Of a DNA stretch of 15,415 bases, positions 1-7,824 are shown piece by piece. The stretch comes from JBKEDH01 sp047975295 (GTDB lineage Bacteria > Bacteroidota > Bacteroidia > Flavobacteriales > Flavobacteriaceae), in assembly GCA_047975295.1 (NCBI GenBank), contig JBKEDH010000117.1, positions 1-15,415 of the forward strand, in the 5' to 3' direction. The translations under genes were made by a program, and so were the position numbers. Position 1 is the first letter of the stretch. Each line of letters starts with the position of its first letter. The notes beneath the pieces were generated by a model that saw only the letters and a program-made list of their open reading frames with translations, was not told the origin of the DNA and did not search any database.

Positions 1-36
1 ACAGGAGAAAATTGGGGACATATAACCGATTTTTAA
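1..36 (+). CDS. Possible C-terminal end of an upstream gene (partial)
   Basis: Reading from base 1 gives an open frame of 11 residues (TGENWGHITDF) ending at TAA (34-36), 9 bases before the ATG of the next gene. The spacing and residue composition would fit the tail of a co-directional upstream gene, with the zinc-ribbon gene following in the same transcript. The piece is too short to name a family, and the other two forward frames cannot be excluded on sequence alone. One of those frames ends even sooner. Confidence 0.3.
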   Translation, partial: TGENWGHITDF

Positions 37-45
37 CTCCCTGTA

Positions 46-396
46 ATGAAAAGAACATGTCCCGAGTGCAATGAAAAAATAATAGGTCGGGCAGACAAGA
101 AGTTTTGTAGCGACTCTTGTAGAAATGCCTATAATAACAGGATAAACAAAGATACCAAAAATCTGGTACGCAACATAAACAATAGATTGCGCAAAAATTA
201 TAGGATATTGGAATCGTTAAATCCCAACCAAAAAACTAAAGTAGCTAAAAAGAATTTGACCGATTTTGGCTTTGATTTTAATTACTTTACCAGTATCTAC
301 ACGACAAAGACCGGAACCGTTTATTATTTTGTTTACGACCAAGGTTATTTACCTTTGGAAAGTGATTACTTTGCGCTAGTAAAACGTGATAGATAG
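46..396 (+). CDS. Small zinc-ribbon protein, DUF2116-like
   Basis: A 116-residue basic protein of unknown function. The N-terminus carries a clear zinc-ribbon with two cysteine pairs, CPEC (C5, C8) and CSDSC (C21, C25), followed by an Asn/Arg/Lys-rich segment (about residues 26-55, RNAYNNRINKD onward) and a more hydrophobic C-terminal part with FDFNYF, TVYYFVYDQGYLPL and a terminal ALVKRD. This arrangement matches, from memory, the small DUF2116-type proteins common in Flavobacteriaceae, which are of similar length, so the gene looks complete. A zinc-binding and possibly nucleic-acid-binding role is inference from the ribbon and the positive charge. There is no signal peptide, so it should be cytoplasmic. 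The ATG at 46 is the only sensible start. It converges with the GH31 gene, 147 bases away. Confidence 0.85.
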   Translation: MKRTCPECNEKIIGRADKKFCSDSCRNAYNNRINKDTKNLVRNINNRLRKNYRILESLNPNQKTKVAKKNLTDFGFDFNYFTSIYTTKTGTVYYFVYDQGYLPLESDYFALVKRDR

Positions 397-543
397 ATTA
401 CATTACCTGCAGTATAAATAAATGTTATCGATCAACTACACAAACAGATTGGGGAACAAAATCTTCGGGACAAAAAAAATCTCATTGAAAAGAAAAGAAT
501 ACTCAAAAGCACCCAGAAAAATTTAGAGGTTCCATTTTTTTAT

Positions 544-2943
544 TTATTCTCCTATTATTTGTAGGTTGGTAATATCTTTTGAAACCACCAAACTATTGTT
601 ATTAAAATAAACATCGGATAGCGAAACATCTTCGTTATCGATACGTATCGACTTTACTTCAAACGGCAACCCGTAAAGATTTACCTTAAAGGTGGAATAT
701 TGTGTCTGGTAATCTCCCCTTTTATGTACACGAATAATAAGCTTATTGGATTTCCCTTCCAGAGTAAGTTTCTTTAAACTGTAACGTCCTTTTGTATAAT
801 CGTATCCATCGTTGGAATCTTCGTAAAGTTCGGAATCTTCTTTCCCTTCTTTATAATAAATATCCAAGGTAAGCTGCTCTATCTCTTTTTCGCCCACATA
901 TTGTTGTACAGGATATTTAGGGATAATGGCACCTGCTTTTATAAAAATAGGCATCTCATCTAAATCGGCATCTACCCATGTTTCGTTACCGCCCTCTAAA
1001 ACTGTTTTATTCCAGTAGTTATACCACGTACCCCTTGGAACGTACATGCGCCTACCTTTGGAGTTGGGTTGGTTAACCGGACATACCAAAATTTGATTTC
1101 CAAAAATAAACTCGTCTGTTCTATAGTGGGTTTGGGTGTCCGTTTGATCGTACAACACCAAAGATTTTAACATAGGAATATTATCGTTGGAATACTGATA
1201 GAACGCCGTATATAAATATGGTAATAATTCGTAACGTAGCTCGATAAACTTACGCACAATATTGGTTATCTCGTCTCCAAAAGTCCATGGTTCCTGATCG
1301 CCATGATCACCCGATGAATGTGTCCTACAAAACGGATGGAAAACACCCAACTGAATCCAACGGGCATAAAGCTCGCCATTGGGCTGCTCGGCAAAACCAC
1401 CAATATCTGAACCCGCAAACGAATAACCCGACATGGCCAGACGTTGTGCTTGGGTATTGGCTATCTGTAAATGTTCCCATGTAGCAACATTATCGCCCAT
1501 CCACGTAGATGAATAGCGCTGCGTACCCGAATATGCCGAACGTGTAATTACAAACGGACGTTTAGGGTAATTAAAACGCTTTAAACCATGATATGTAGCT
1601 CTTGCCATTTGCATACCATAAATGTTGTGTGCTTTGCGGTGGCTACAAGGGTTACCATCGTAGTCGTGACGAACATCGGCTGGAAATGTTTTTCCGGGAA
1701 CCTCCATTACGGCCGGCTCGTTCATATCATTCCAAACCCCTTTAACACCCATATCTTCTATTAATTCTTTAAACAGGCCTGCCCACCATTCGCGTACTTC
1801 GGGTCTGGTAAAATCGGGAAAATAACATTCGCCCGGCCATACTTTTCCTTTCATATATGGTCCATCGGCTCGCTTACAGAAATAATCTTTTTCTAAGCCT
1901 TCTCTAAAAATATCGTAATCTAAATCGATTTTTATTCCGGGATCGATAATTACCACAGTCTTAAAACCATCGTCTGCCAGTTCTTTAACCATGCGTTTAG
2001 GCTCTGGAAAGTATTCTTTGTTCCAAGTAAAACATCTAAAACCATCCATATAATCGATATCTAAATACAAGGCATCGCAAGGTATTCTTAATTCCCTAAA
2101 TTTATTGGCAACTTCTTTAACCTTACTTTCGGGGTAGTAGCTCCATTTACACTGGTGGTACCCTAACGCCCATAATGGTGGTAGCTCTGGTGTACCGGTT
2201 AAATCGGTATAGCTTTTAATAACATCGCCCATTTCGGGACCATAGAAAAAATAGTAATTCATCTCGCCTCCTTGGGCCCAAAAACTGGTTACTTTATGGC
2301 GTTCCTGACAAAAATCGAAATAGGTTCTAAACGTATTATCGAAGAAAATACCATAAGATTTTCCGTTATGCAGCGCCGTATAGAAGGGAATGGCTTTATA
2401 AATAGGATCGGTATTTTTACCAAAGGCATACGAATCTGTAGCCCAGTTTTCGTACCGGCGTCCTTTTAAGTTTAAATGTTCCGATTTATCGCCCAGACCA
2501 TAATAACTTTCGCCGTTTTGGGCAGCTTTGCTCATTTTTACAATATCGCCACCAAACTCGTAACTCTCTTCCCAATGGAATCCCAATTCATCTTCGCAAA
2601 TAACGGTTTTATCTTTGGCATCGAAAATAGATGTTCTTAAATCGGATTTATGAACATGGCAAATTAATCGTGAGGTCGTAATTATATACTTATCATTATC
2701 TTCATTGATTTCCAAAAAATTGTAGCCCCGACTTGCATTTTGGTCTATGGCATACGAAAAATCGTTTGTAAACTTGCCCACCGTGGTATATCGGAATCTT
2801 AAAGCACTATCTCGAAGTACGGTTAGCTGTAAAATAACATTATTTGAAGTTGAAAAATGTAATACATCTACATCTTTTTTATAATCGATAATGTTGGCAG
2901 GAAATTGATTGCCTTTATACTCTAATTCGGTATTTAAAATCAT
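544..2943 (-). CDS. GH31 alpha-glucosidase, cytoplasmic
   Basis: A 799-residue glycoside hydrolase family 31 enzyme expected to hydrolyse terminal alpha-linked glucose from maltodextrins or glycogen with retention. Order of parts: N-terminal beta-sandwich (about 1-250), (beta/alpha)8 catalytic barrel (about 255-580), then C-terminal beta domains, the last resembling DUF5110. The nucleophile is D406 in WNDMNEP (404-410). The acid/base is D484 in WMGDN (481-485). Substrate-pocket residues include LDIDYMDG (294-301) and GSDIGGF (511-517), followed by FCRTHSSGDHGDQEPW. No signal peptide or lipobox is visible, so it should act in the cytoplasm, unlike many polysaccharide-locus GH31 enzymes. It is the last gene of the glycogen cluster, 143 bases after glgB on the same strand. 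Exact specificity (alpha-1,4 or alpha-1,6 glucosidase, transglucosidase) cannot be read from motifs. Confidence 0.95.
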   Translation of the reverse strand: MILNTELEYKGNQFPANIIDYKKDVDVLHFSTSNNVILQLTVLRDSALRFRYTTVGKFTNDFSYAIDQNASRGYNFLEINEDNDKYIITTSRLICHVHKSDLRTSIFDAKDKTVICEDELGFHWEESYEFGGDIVKMSKAAQNGESYYGLGDKSEHLNLKGRRYENWATDSYAFGKNTDPIYKAIPFYTALHNGKSYGIFFDNTFRTYFDFCQERHKVTSFWAQGGEMNYYFFYGPEMGDVIKSYTDLTGTPELPPLWALGYHQCKWSYYPESKVKEVANKFRELRIPCDALYLDIDYMDGFRCFTWNKEYFPEPKRMVKELADDGFKTVVIIDPGIKIDLDYDIFREGLEKDYFCKRADGPYMKGKVWPGECYFPDFTRPEVREWWAGLFKELIEDMGVKGVWNDMNEPAVMEVPGKTFPADVRHDYDGNPCSHRKAHNIYGMQMARATYHGLKRFNYPKRPFVITRSAYSGTQRYSSTWMGDNVATWEHLQIANTQAQRLAMSGYSFAGSDIGGFAEQPNGELYARWIQLGVFHPFCRTHSSGDHGDQEPWTFGDEITNIVRKFIELRYELLPYLYTAFYQYSNDNIPMLKSLVLYDQTDTQTHYRTDEFIFGNQILVCPVNQPNSKGRRMYVPRGTWYNYWNKTVLEGGNETWVDADLDEMPIFIKAGAIIPKYPVQQYVGEKEIEQLTLDIYYKEGKEDSELYEDSNDGYDYTKGRYSLKKLTLEGKSNKLIIRVHKRGDYQTQYSTFKVNLYGLPFEVKSIRIDNEDVSLSDVYFNNNSLVVSKDITNLQIIGE

Positions 2944-3086
2944 AAAATGGTGTTCTATTTTTAGCTGCTCAAAATACTAAAACTAAGGAAAATACACACT
3001 CTATTATTAATAAAAATGACGTGTAAAGATTATGATAATTTTAATACATTATACTATTAGCTAATTTTTTTTCATAAAAGGGTCTA

Positions 3087-4994
3087 TTATTTAAATTTGA
3101 AAACGACCACTGCAAGTGGTGGCACGGTAATTTCGGCCAAAAACGGTTTACTGTTCCATGTGCTCTTTTTAATGGTAATATCTTTTTTATTGGAAACACC
3201 GCCACCGCCAAATTCAGGAGCATCACTATTAAAAATTTCACTAAGTTTTCCTTTTTTTGGCAAGCCTATTTTATATTTTTCCCTAATAACCGGTGTAAAA
3301 TTGCAAACCACAACCACATTTTCTGTTTCTTTGTATCCTTTCCTTATGTACGAAATGATGCAATTGGCGTAATCGTCGTAGCTTATCCACTCAAAGCCTT
3401 CGCCCGTAAATGCTTTTTGGTAAAGCGCCGGGGTTGCTTTGTACAGCTGGTTCAAGGTTTTATAATAAAACTGTGCTTCTTGGTGCGGTTTAAAATCCAA
3501 CAAATTCCAATCAAGGCTTTCTTGAAAATCCCACTCATTGTACTGTCCAAATTCACCTCCCATAAACAAGAGCTTGGTTCCCGGATGTGTAAACATATAA
3601 CCGTACAGTAACCGTAAATTGGCAAACCGCTGCCATTCATCGCCGGGCATTCTGCCCAAAATGGAGTTTTTACCATAAACTACCTCGTCGTGAGAAAGTG
3701 GCAGCATAAAATTTTCTGAAAAGGCATAGGCCAGACTAAAAGTTATATCGTTATGGTGATAAGCCCTATAAACCGGATTCTTTTTAAAATAATTTAATGT
3801 ATCGTGCATCCAGCCCATCATCCATTTCATACCAAAACCAATACCATCCAAATGTACAGGCTTAGATATGCCAGGAAAAGCTGTAGATTCTTCGGCTATA
3901 GTCTGTACATCGGGAAACGACGCATAAACTTCTTGGTTTAATTCTTTTAAAAATGTAATGGCCGCAAGATTTTCCCTACCGCCATAAATATTAGGCTCCC
4001 ACTGGCCATCTTCGCGCGAGTAATCTAAAAACAACATAGATGCTACGGCATCTACCCGTAAACCATCGGCATGATATTGGTCCAGCCAAAAAATGGCATT
4101 GCTTATTAAAAACGAACGCACTTCGTTACGCTCGTAATTAAAAATTAAACTTTTCCAGTCTTGATGATAGCCTTTTCTGGGATCGGGATGTTCGTAAAGG
4201 CAAGAGCCATCGAAAAAACCCAATCCGTGGCTGTCTTCGGGAAAATGCGAAGGCACCCAGTCCAATATAATTCCAATCTCGTTTTGGTGTAGCTTATCGA
4301 CCAAATATTTAAATTCTTCCGGATATCCAAATCGCGAAGTGGGCGCAAAATACCCTGTTAATTGGTAGCCCCAAGAAGGATCGTAAGGATATTCCATAAT
4401 GGGCATAAGCTCCACATGTGTAAAATTCATATCCTTAACGTAAGTCACCAATTCGTCGGCTAATTCGTAGTAAGACAAAAAACGGTCTTCCTCTACTTGT
4501 TTTTTCCATGAGCCTAGATGCACTTCATAAACCGAAAAAGGAGCATCTAAAGCATTGTTCTTTTTTCGGTTTTTCATCCATTTACTATCCTTCCATTTAT
4601 AGGTATCGCCCCAAATAATAGATGCTGTATTTGGCGGATGTTCACAACGTCTGGCGTAAGGATCGGCCTTTTCGGTTTTTATACCACTATGGTTGCTTTC
4701 AATTTTATATTTGTATAAGTTGCCCTTGCCTATAAAGGGTATAAAGCCTTCCCAAATACCACTGCTGTCCCACCTTACGTTTAATTGATGCTCGCCTTCT
4801 GTCCAGTAATTAAAGTCGCCCACTACCGATACTTGCTTGGCACTTGGTGCCCAAACAGCAAAATAAGTCCCTTCAATACCATCGACCGTAACAATGTGCG
4901 ATCCCATTTTCTCGTAGAGTCTATAGTGCTTTCCGGCTTTAAACAAATTGATGTCGAAGTCTGTAAACAGACTAAATGGTTTTACTTGTGCCAT
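3087..4994 (-). CDS. glgB: 1,4-alpha-glucan branching enzyme GlgB
   Basis: A 635-residue branching enzyme (GH13) that cuts alpha-1,4-glucan and transfers the piece to form alpha-1,6 branches in glycogen. An N-terminal CBM48-like domain (about 20-125, with FAVWAPSAKQVSVVGDFNYW) is followed by the TIM barrel and a C-terminal beta domain ending in PPLAVVVFK. Catalytic residues by family comparison are nucleophile D315 in DGLRVDAV, acid/base E368 in TIAEEST, and D436 in LSHDEVVYGK. It is shorter than the E. coli enzyme (about 730 residues) because it lacks the extra N-terminal module, as many bacterial GlgB proteins do. The start lies only 3 bases after the glgC stop, so translation is probably coupled. 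Confidence 0.98.
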   Translation of the reverse strand: MAQVKPFSLFTDFDINLFKAGKHYRLYEKMGSHIVTVDGIEGTYFAVWAPSAKQVSVVGDFNYWTEGEHQLNVRWDSSGIWEGFIPFIGKGNLYKYKIESNHSGIKTEKADPYARRCEHPPNTASIIWGDTYKWKDSKWMKNRKKNNALDAPFSVYEVHLGSWKKQVEEDRFLSYYELADELVTYVKDMNFTHVELMPIMEYPYDPSWGYQLTGYFAPTSRFGYPEEFKYLVDKLHQNEIGIILDWVPSHFPEDSHGLGFFDGSCLYEHPDPRKGYHQDWKSLIFNYERNEVRSFLISNAIFWLDQYHADGLRVDAVASMLFLDYSREDGQWEPNIYGGRENLAAITFLKELNQEVYASFPDVQTIAEESTAFPGISKPVHLDGIGFGMKWMMGWMHDTLNYFKKNPVYRAYHHNDITFSLAYAFSENFMLPLSHDEVVYGKNSILGRMPGDEWQRFANLRLLYGYMFTHPGTKLLFMGGEFGQYNEWDFQESLDWNLLDFKPHQEAQFYYKTLNQLYKATPALYQKAFTGEGFEWISYDDYANCIISYIRKGYKETENVVVVCNFTPVIREKYKIGLPKKGKLSEIFNSDAPEFGGGGVSNKKDITIKKSTWNSKPFLAEITVPPLAVVVFKFK

Positions 4995-4997
4995 ATA

Positions 4998-6263
4998 TTA
5001 AATTGAAAATCCTTTAGGAATGGTTGCTCCTTTTTTTACTACTACAATACCATCTTTAATGGTGTACATATCGGTTTCGGCATCCTCCAGATGTGGACCA
5101 CCATTAATCCTAACATCATCACCTATTCTGCAGTTTTTATCGAGAATGGCATTTTTTATAAAGCAACGCTCTCCTATTCCCATTAAAATATCGATTTTCT
5201 TCTCTTCAATTTCCTGTAAGGTTTCGTAATAATCACTACCCATCATGTAGGTTTTTATAACGGTTGACTCCTTCCCTATTCGTGAGCGGATACCTATTAC
5301 CGATTTTTCAATTGTCGTAGCACTTATTATACAGCCTTCGGCAATTACGGCACGATCCAATTTGGTTCCTGCTATTTTGGTTGTAGGCAACATACGGGCA
5401 TGTGTATAAATACGTTTGGCACGATCGTATAAATCGAACTGTGGAATACCGTCGGTTAAACCAATATTAGCTTCGAAAAACGAATCGATATTACCAATAT
5501 CGGTCCAATAGCCTTCGTACTGAAAACTTAAAGTTTTGTGTTTGTCTATAGATTGCGGAATAATTTCCTTACCAAAATCGATTGTTGATGGGTTGTTCAT
5601 CAATTCGATTAATAAATCCCTGTTAAATATATAAATACCCATAGAAGCCAAATAATGACGGCCCTGGCTTTTCATGTCGTCGCTAACGTTCGATATCCAT
5701 TCGGGCAACAAACCGGCATCTGGTTTTTCTATAAACGAAGTTATAACACTTTCATCGTTAGCCTTTAATATACCAAACGATGGAGCATCTTTAGCATTAA
5801 CGGGAATGGTTGCTATCGATATTTCGGCATTACTTTTTTCGTGTGCCTCAATCATTTTATCGTAATCCATTTGATATAATTGGTCTCCGGAAAGGATTAA
5901 GGCATACTCGAAATCATGTCTTAAAAAATGGTGCATACTTTGTCGTACGGCATCGGCAGTACCTTGAAACCAGCCCTTGTTTTCCGGTGTTTGTTCGGCT
6001 GCCAACACATCGACAAATGCACTACTGAAAAAACTAAAATGATATGTATTTTTGATATGTCTGTTTAACGATGCCGAATTGAACTGCGTTAAAACGAACA
6101 TACGTTTAATATCCGAATTAATACAATTTGAAATAGGAATATCGACCAATCTGTATTTGCCCGCAATAGGTACGGCGGGTTTTGAACGTTTTTCGGTTAA
6201 TGGGTACAATCGGGTTCCTTGGCCACCACCCAAAATAATACCTAATGCTTTATTACTAATCAT
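4998..6263 (-). CDS. glgC: Glucose-1-phosphate adenylyltransferase GlgC
   Basis: A 421-residue ADP-glucose pyrophosphorylase: glucose-1-phosphate + ATP gives ADP-glucose + PPi, the committed and normally allosterically controlled step of glycogen synthesis. The nucleotidyltransferase domain (about 1-265) shows GGGQGTRLYPLT (12-23), KPAVPIAGKYRLVDIPISNC (28-47), WFQGTADAVRQ (98-108), SGDQLYQMDY (125-134), FIEKPDA (177-183) and GYWTDIGN (251-258). A left-handed beta-helix of hexapeptides follows (about 300-421). The helix segments SVIGIRSRIG, MMGSDYYET and KNAILDKNCRIGDD resemble cyanobacterial and plant enzymes rather than E. coli GlgC, which may mean 3-phosphoglycerate rather than fructose-1,6-bisphosphate as activator (inference). 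It sits 2 bases after glgA and 3 before glgB, in a tight operon. Confidence 0.97.
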   Translation of the reverse strand: MISNKALGIILGGGQGTRLYPLTEKRSKPAVPIAGKYRLVDIPISNCINSDIKRMFVLTQFNSASLNRHIKNTYHFSFFSSAFVDVLAAEQTPENKGWFQGTADAVRQSMHHFLRHDFEYALILSGDQLYQMDYDKMIEAHEKSNAEISIATIPVNAKDAPSFGILKANDESVITSFIEKPDAGLLPEWISNVSDDMKSQGRHYLASMGIYIFNRDLLIELMNNPSTIDFGKEIIPQSIDKHKTLSFQYEGYWTDIGNIDSFFEANIGLTDGIPQFDLYDRAKRIYTHARMLPTTKIAGTKLDRAVIAEGCIISATTIEKSVIGIRSRIGKESTVIKTYMMGSDYYETLQEIEEKKIDILMGIGERCFIKNAILDKNCRIGDDVRINGGPHLEDAETDMYTIKDGIVVVKKGATIPKGFSI

Positions 6264-6265
6264 AA

Positions 6266-7678
6266 TTAATTGGTTATTAAAGTGTTATACAAATCTATGT
6301 ATTCTTTTGCCGATACATGCCACGAATGGTCTATATCCATAATATAGTACCTTATTTTCTTATATGCTGATTGGTCTTTGTAAAGTTCGATGCCTCTGTA
6401 AATGGCATTAACAATTTCCGGAACGGTTACATGGTCATGGCAAATACCAAAACCATTCTTTTCGTTTATATCGATAACTGTGTCTTTTAATCCGCCTATA
6501 CGCCTAACAATAGGTATGGTACCGTACCGTAACGCATACATTTGGTTTAATCCACAGGGCTCTACCCGTGAAGGCATAAGCAAAAAGTCAGTACCGGAAT
6601 AAATAATATGGGATAACTTTTCGTCGTATCCGATATAAGCGTTGTAAGTGCCTATAAATTCTTCTTTTAAATGATTCAATTGGTTCTCGGTATCCGGATT
6701 TCCGGAACCCAACAATAAAATAGAGCAATCGCTATTTTCCAAAGCTATTTTAAATACTTCGGGAAATAAATCGGAGCCTTTTTCGCTAACCAGTCGACCA
6801 ATAAAGGCGAAAAGTGGTTTTTCAATATCTAAATTAAAGGTATCGCACAACTGCTTTTTATTGGCATCTGCACCACTTGAAACCGTTTTTTTGGTGTATT
6901 TTTTTACGATAAACGGATCTGTATCCGGATTCCAGACATCGGTATCTATACCGTTTAAAATACCAAGACACTTTTTGCTTTCGGTGCTTAACAGCCCCTC
7001 TAAACCATTTGCCGATTGTTTTAACTCTTCCATATAGCTGGGCGAAACCGTGGTAACCCGCCAGGCACATTTTATACCTGCAGCTAACGGATTAATGACA
7101 CCTCCCCAATCCAACAATCCTACTTGGCTAAAGTTAAAAGGAGGTATTAGTCCTACTTTATCGTGCGAAAACCAACCTTGGTACTGTGCGTTATGAATGG
7201 TTAATATATTCGGTATTTTTCTAAAAGCTTCGTATTTATGGCTTTCTTGAAGCATAAACGGTACCAAACCAATATGGTGGTCGTGGCAATGGATAATATC
7301 GGGGTACGTATCCCAAGTTAAAAGCCAATCTAATGTTGCTATTTGAAAAGCCAAAAACCTATCGGTATCATCGAACGAATACACATAATCTTTAAACAAT
7401 AATTCTGGCACATCAACGAAAAAAACATCAAAATCCAAAGGTTTTTCCTTTAATACCAAAATACGGAATTCGTAAGTGCGGTTTCCTAATGTAAGCGTAC
7501 CGTTATAAATAGAAGAAAATATATTTACCCTGGTAAACTTATTGTCGTAAAATGGCATAACAACCTGAGACTTATTGTCTTTGGTGTTTTGATATTTTGG
7601 TAATGCTCCAACAACATCGGCAAGCCCTCCTACTTTTGCAACAGGATAACATTCGGCACTTATATGTAAAATGGTCAT
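6266..7678 (-). CDS. glgA: Glycogen synthase GlgA (GT5)
   Basis: A 470-residue ADP-glucose:alpha-1,4-glucan glucosyltransferase of family GT5, GT-B fold. The N-terminal half has the ADP-glucose-binding signature KVGGLADVVGALP with K15, preceded by the classic start MTILHISAECYP, which fixes the start codon. HCHDHH (130-135) and LNGIDTDVWNP (241-251) follow. The C-terminal half carries GRLVSEKG (294-301) and the catalytic/phosphate region RVEPCGLNQMYALRYGT (from 371, E373), then GGLKDTV. Length matches bacterial GlgA (about 470-480), so it is complete. It is the first gene of the glgA-glgC-glgB cluster and lies 146 bases after lepA. That gap holds a possible terminator but no exact TAnnTTTG promoter box. 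A 9-base near match, TATTTTTTG, lies just before glgA. Confidence 0.97.
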   Translation of the reverse strand: MTILHISAECYPVAKVGGLADVVGALPKYQNTKDNKSQVVMPFYDNKFTRVNIFSSIYNGTLTLGNRTYEFRILVLKEKPLDFDVFFVDVPELLFKDYVYSFDDTDRFLAFQIATLDWLLTWDTYPDIIHCHDHHIGLVPFMLQESHKYEAFRKIPNILTIHNAQYQGWFSHDKVGLIPPFNFSQVGLLDWGGVINPLAAGIKCAWRVTTVSPSYMEELKQSANGLEGLLSTESKKCLGILNGIDTDVWNPDTDPFIVKKYTKKTVSSGADANKKQLCDTFNLDIEKPLFAFIGRLVSEKGSDLFPEVFKIALENSDCSILLLGSGNPDTENQLNHLKEEFIGTYNAYIGYDEKLSHIIYSGTDFLLMPSRVEPCGLNQMYALRYGTIPIVRRIGGLKDTVIDINEKNGFGICHDHVTVPEIVNAIYRGIELYKDQSAYKKIRYYIMDIDHSWHVSAKEYIDLYNTLITN

Positions 7679-7748
7679 AGATTTTTTGGTTAGTCTATAA
7701 ACTTACAAAAAATATCTATGAATTATAAGCCGTACCGTGTTTTTGAAT

Positions 7749-7785
7749 AAAAAAAGATAATATTGAAACTTTATGGAAATTTCAA
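7749..7785 (-). terminator. Possible rho-independent terminator after lepA
   Basis: On the minus strand, 40 bases after the lepA stop, TTGAAATTT and AAGTTTCAA can pair as a 9-bp stem (one G-U pair) around a 5-base loop (7763-7785). A run of seven Ts follows at 7755-7749 after a short AT-rich spacer. The stem is AT-rich and the T run is not immediately adjacent, so termination may be only partial. If real, it separates lepA from glgA transcription. Confidence 0.35.
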
Positions 7786-7824
7786 CAAAAAAAAGGATTA
7801 TAAAATCTCTTTTCTTAAAGAAAT

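Noticed and set aside
397..543. Bidirectional terminator between the convergent zinc-ribbon and GH31 genes
   Set aside because: Only weak pairings (such as AGATT/AATCT with a 9-base loop) and no stem directly followed by a T run on either strand.
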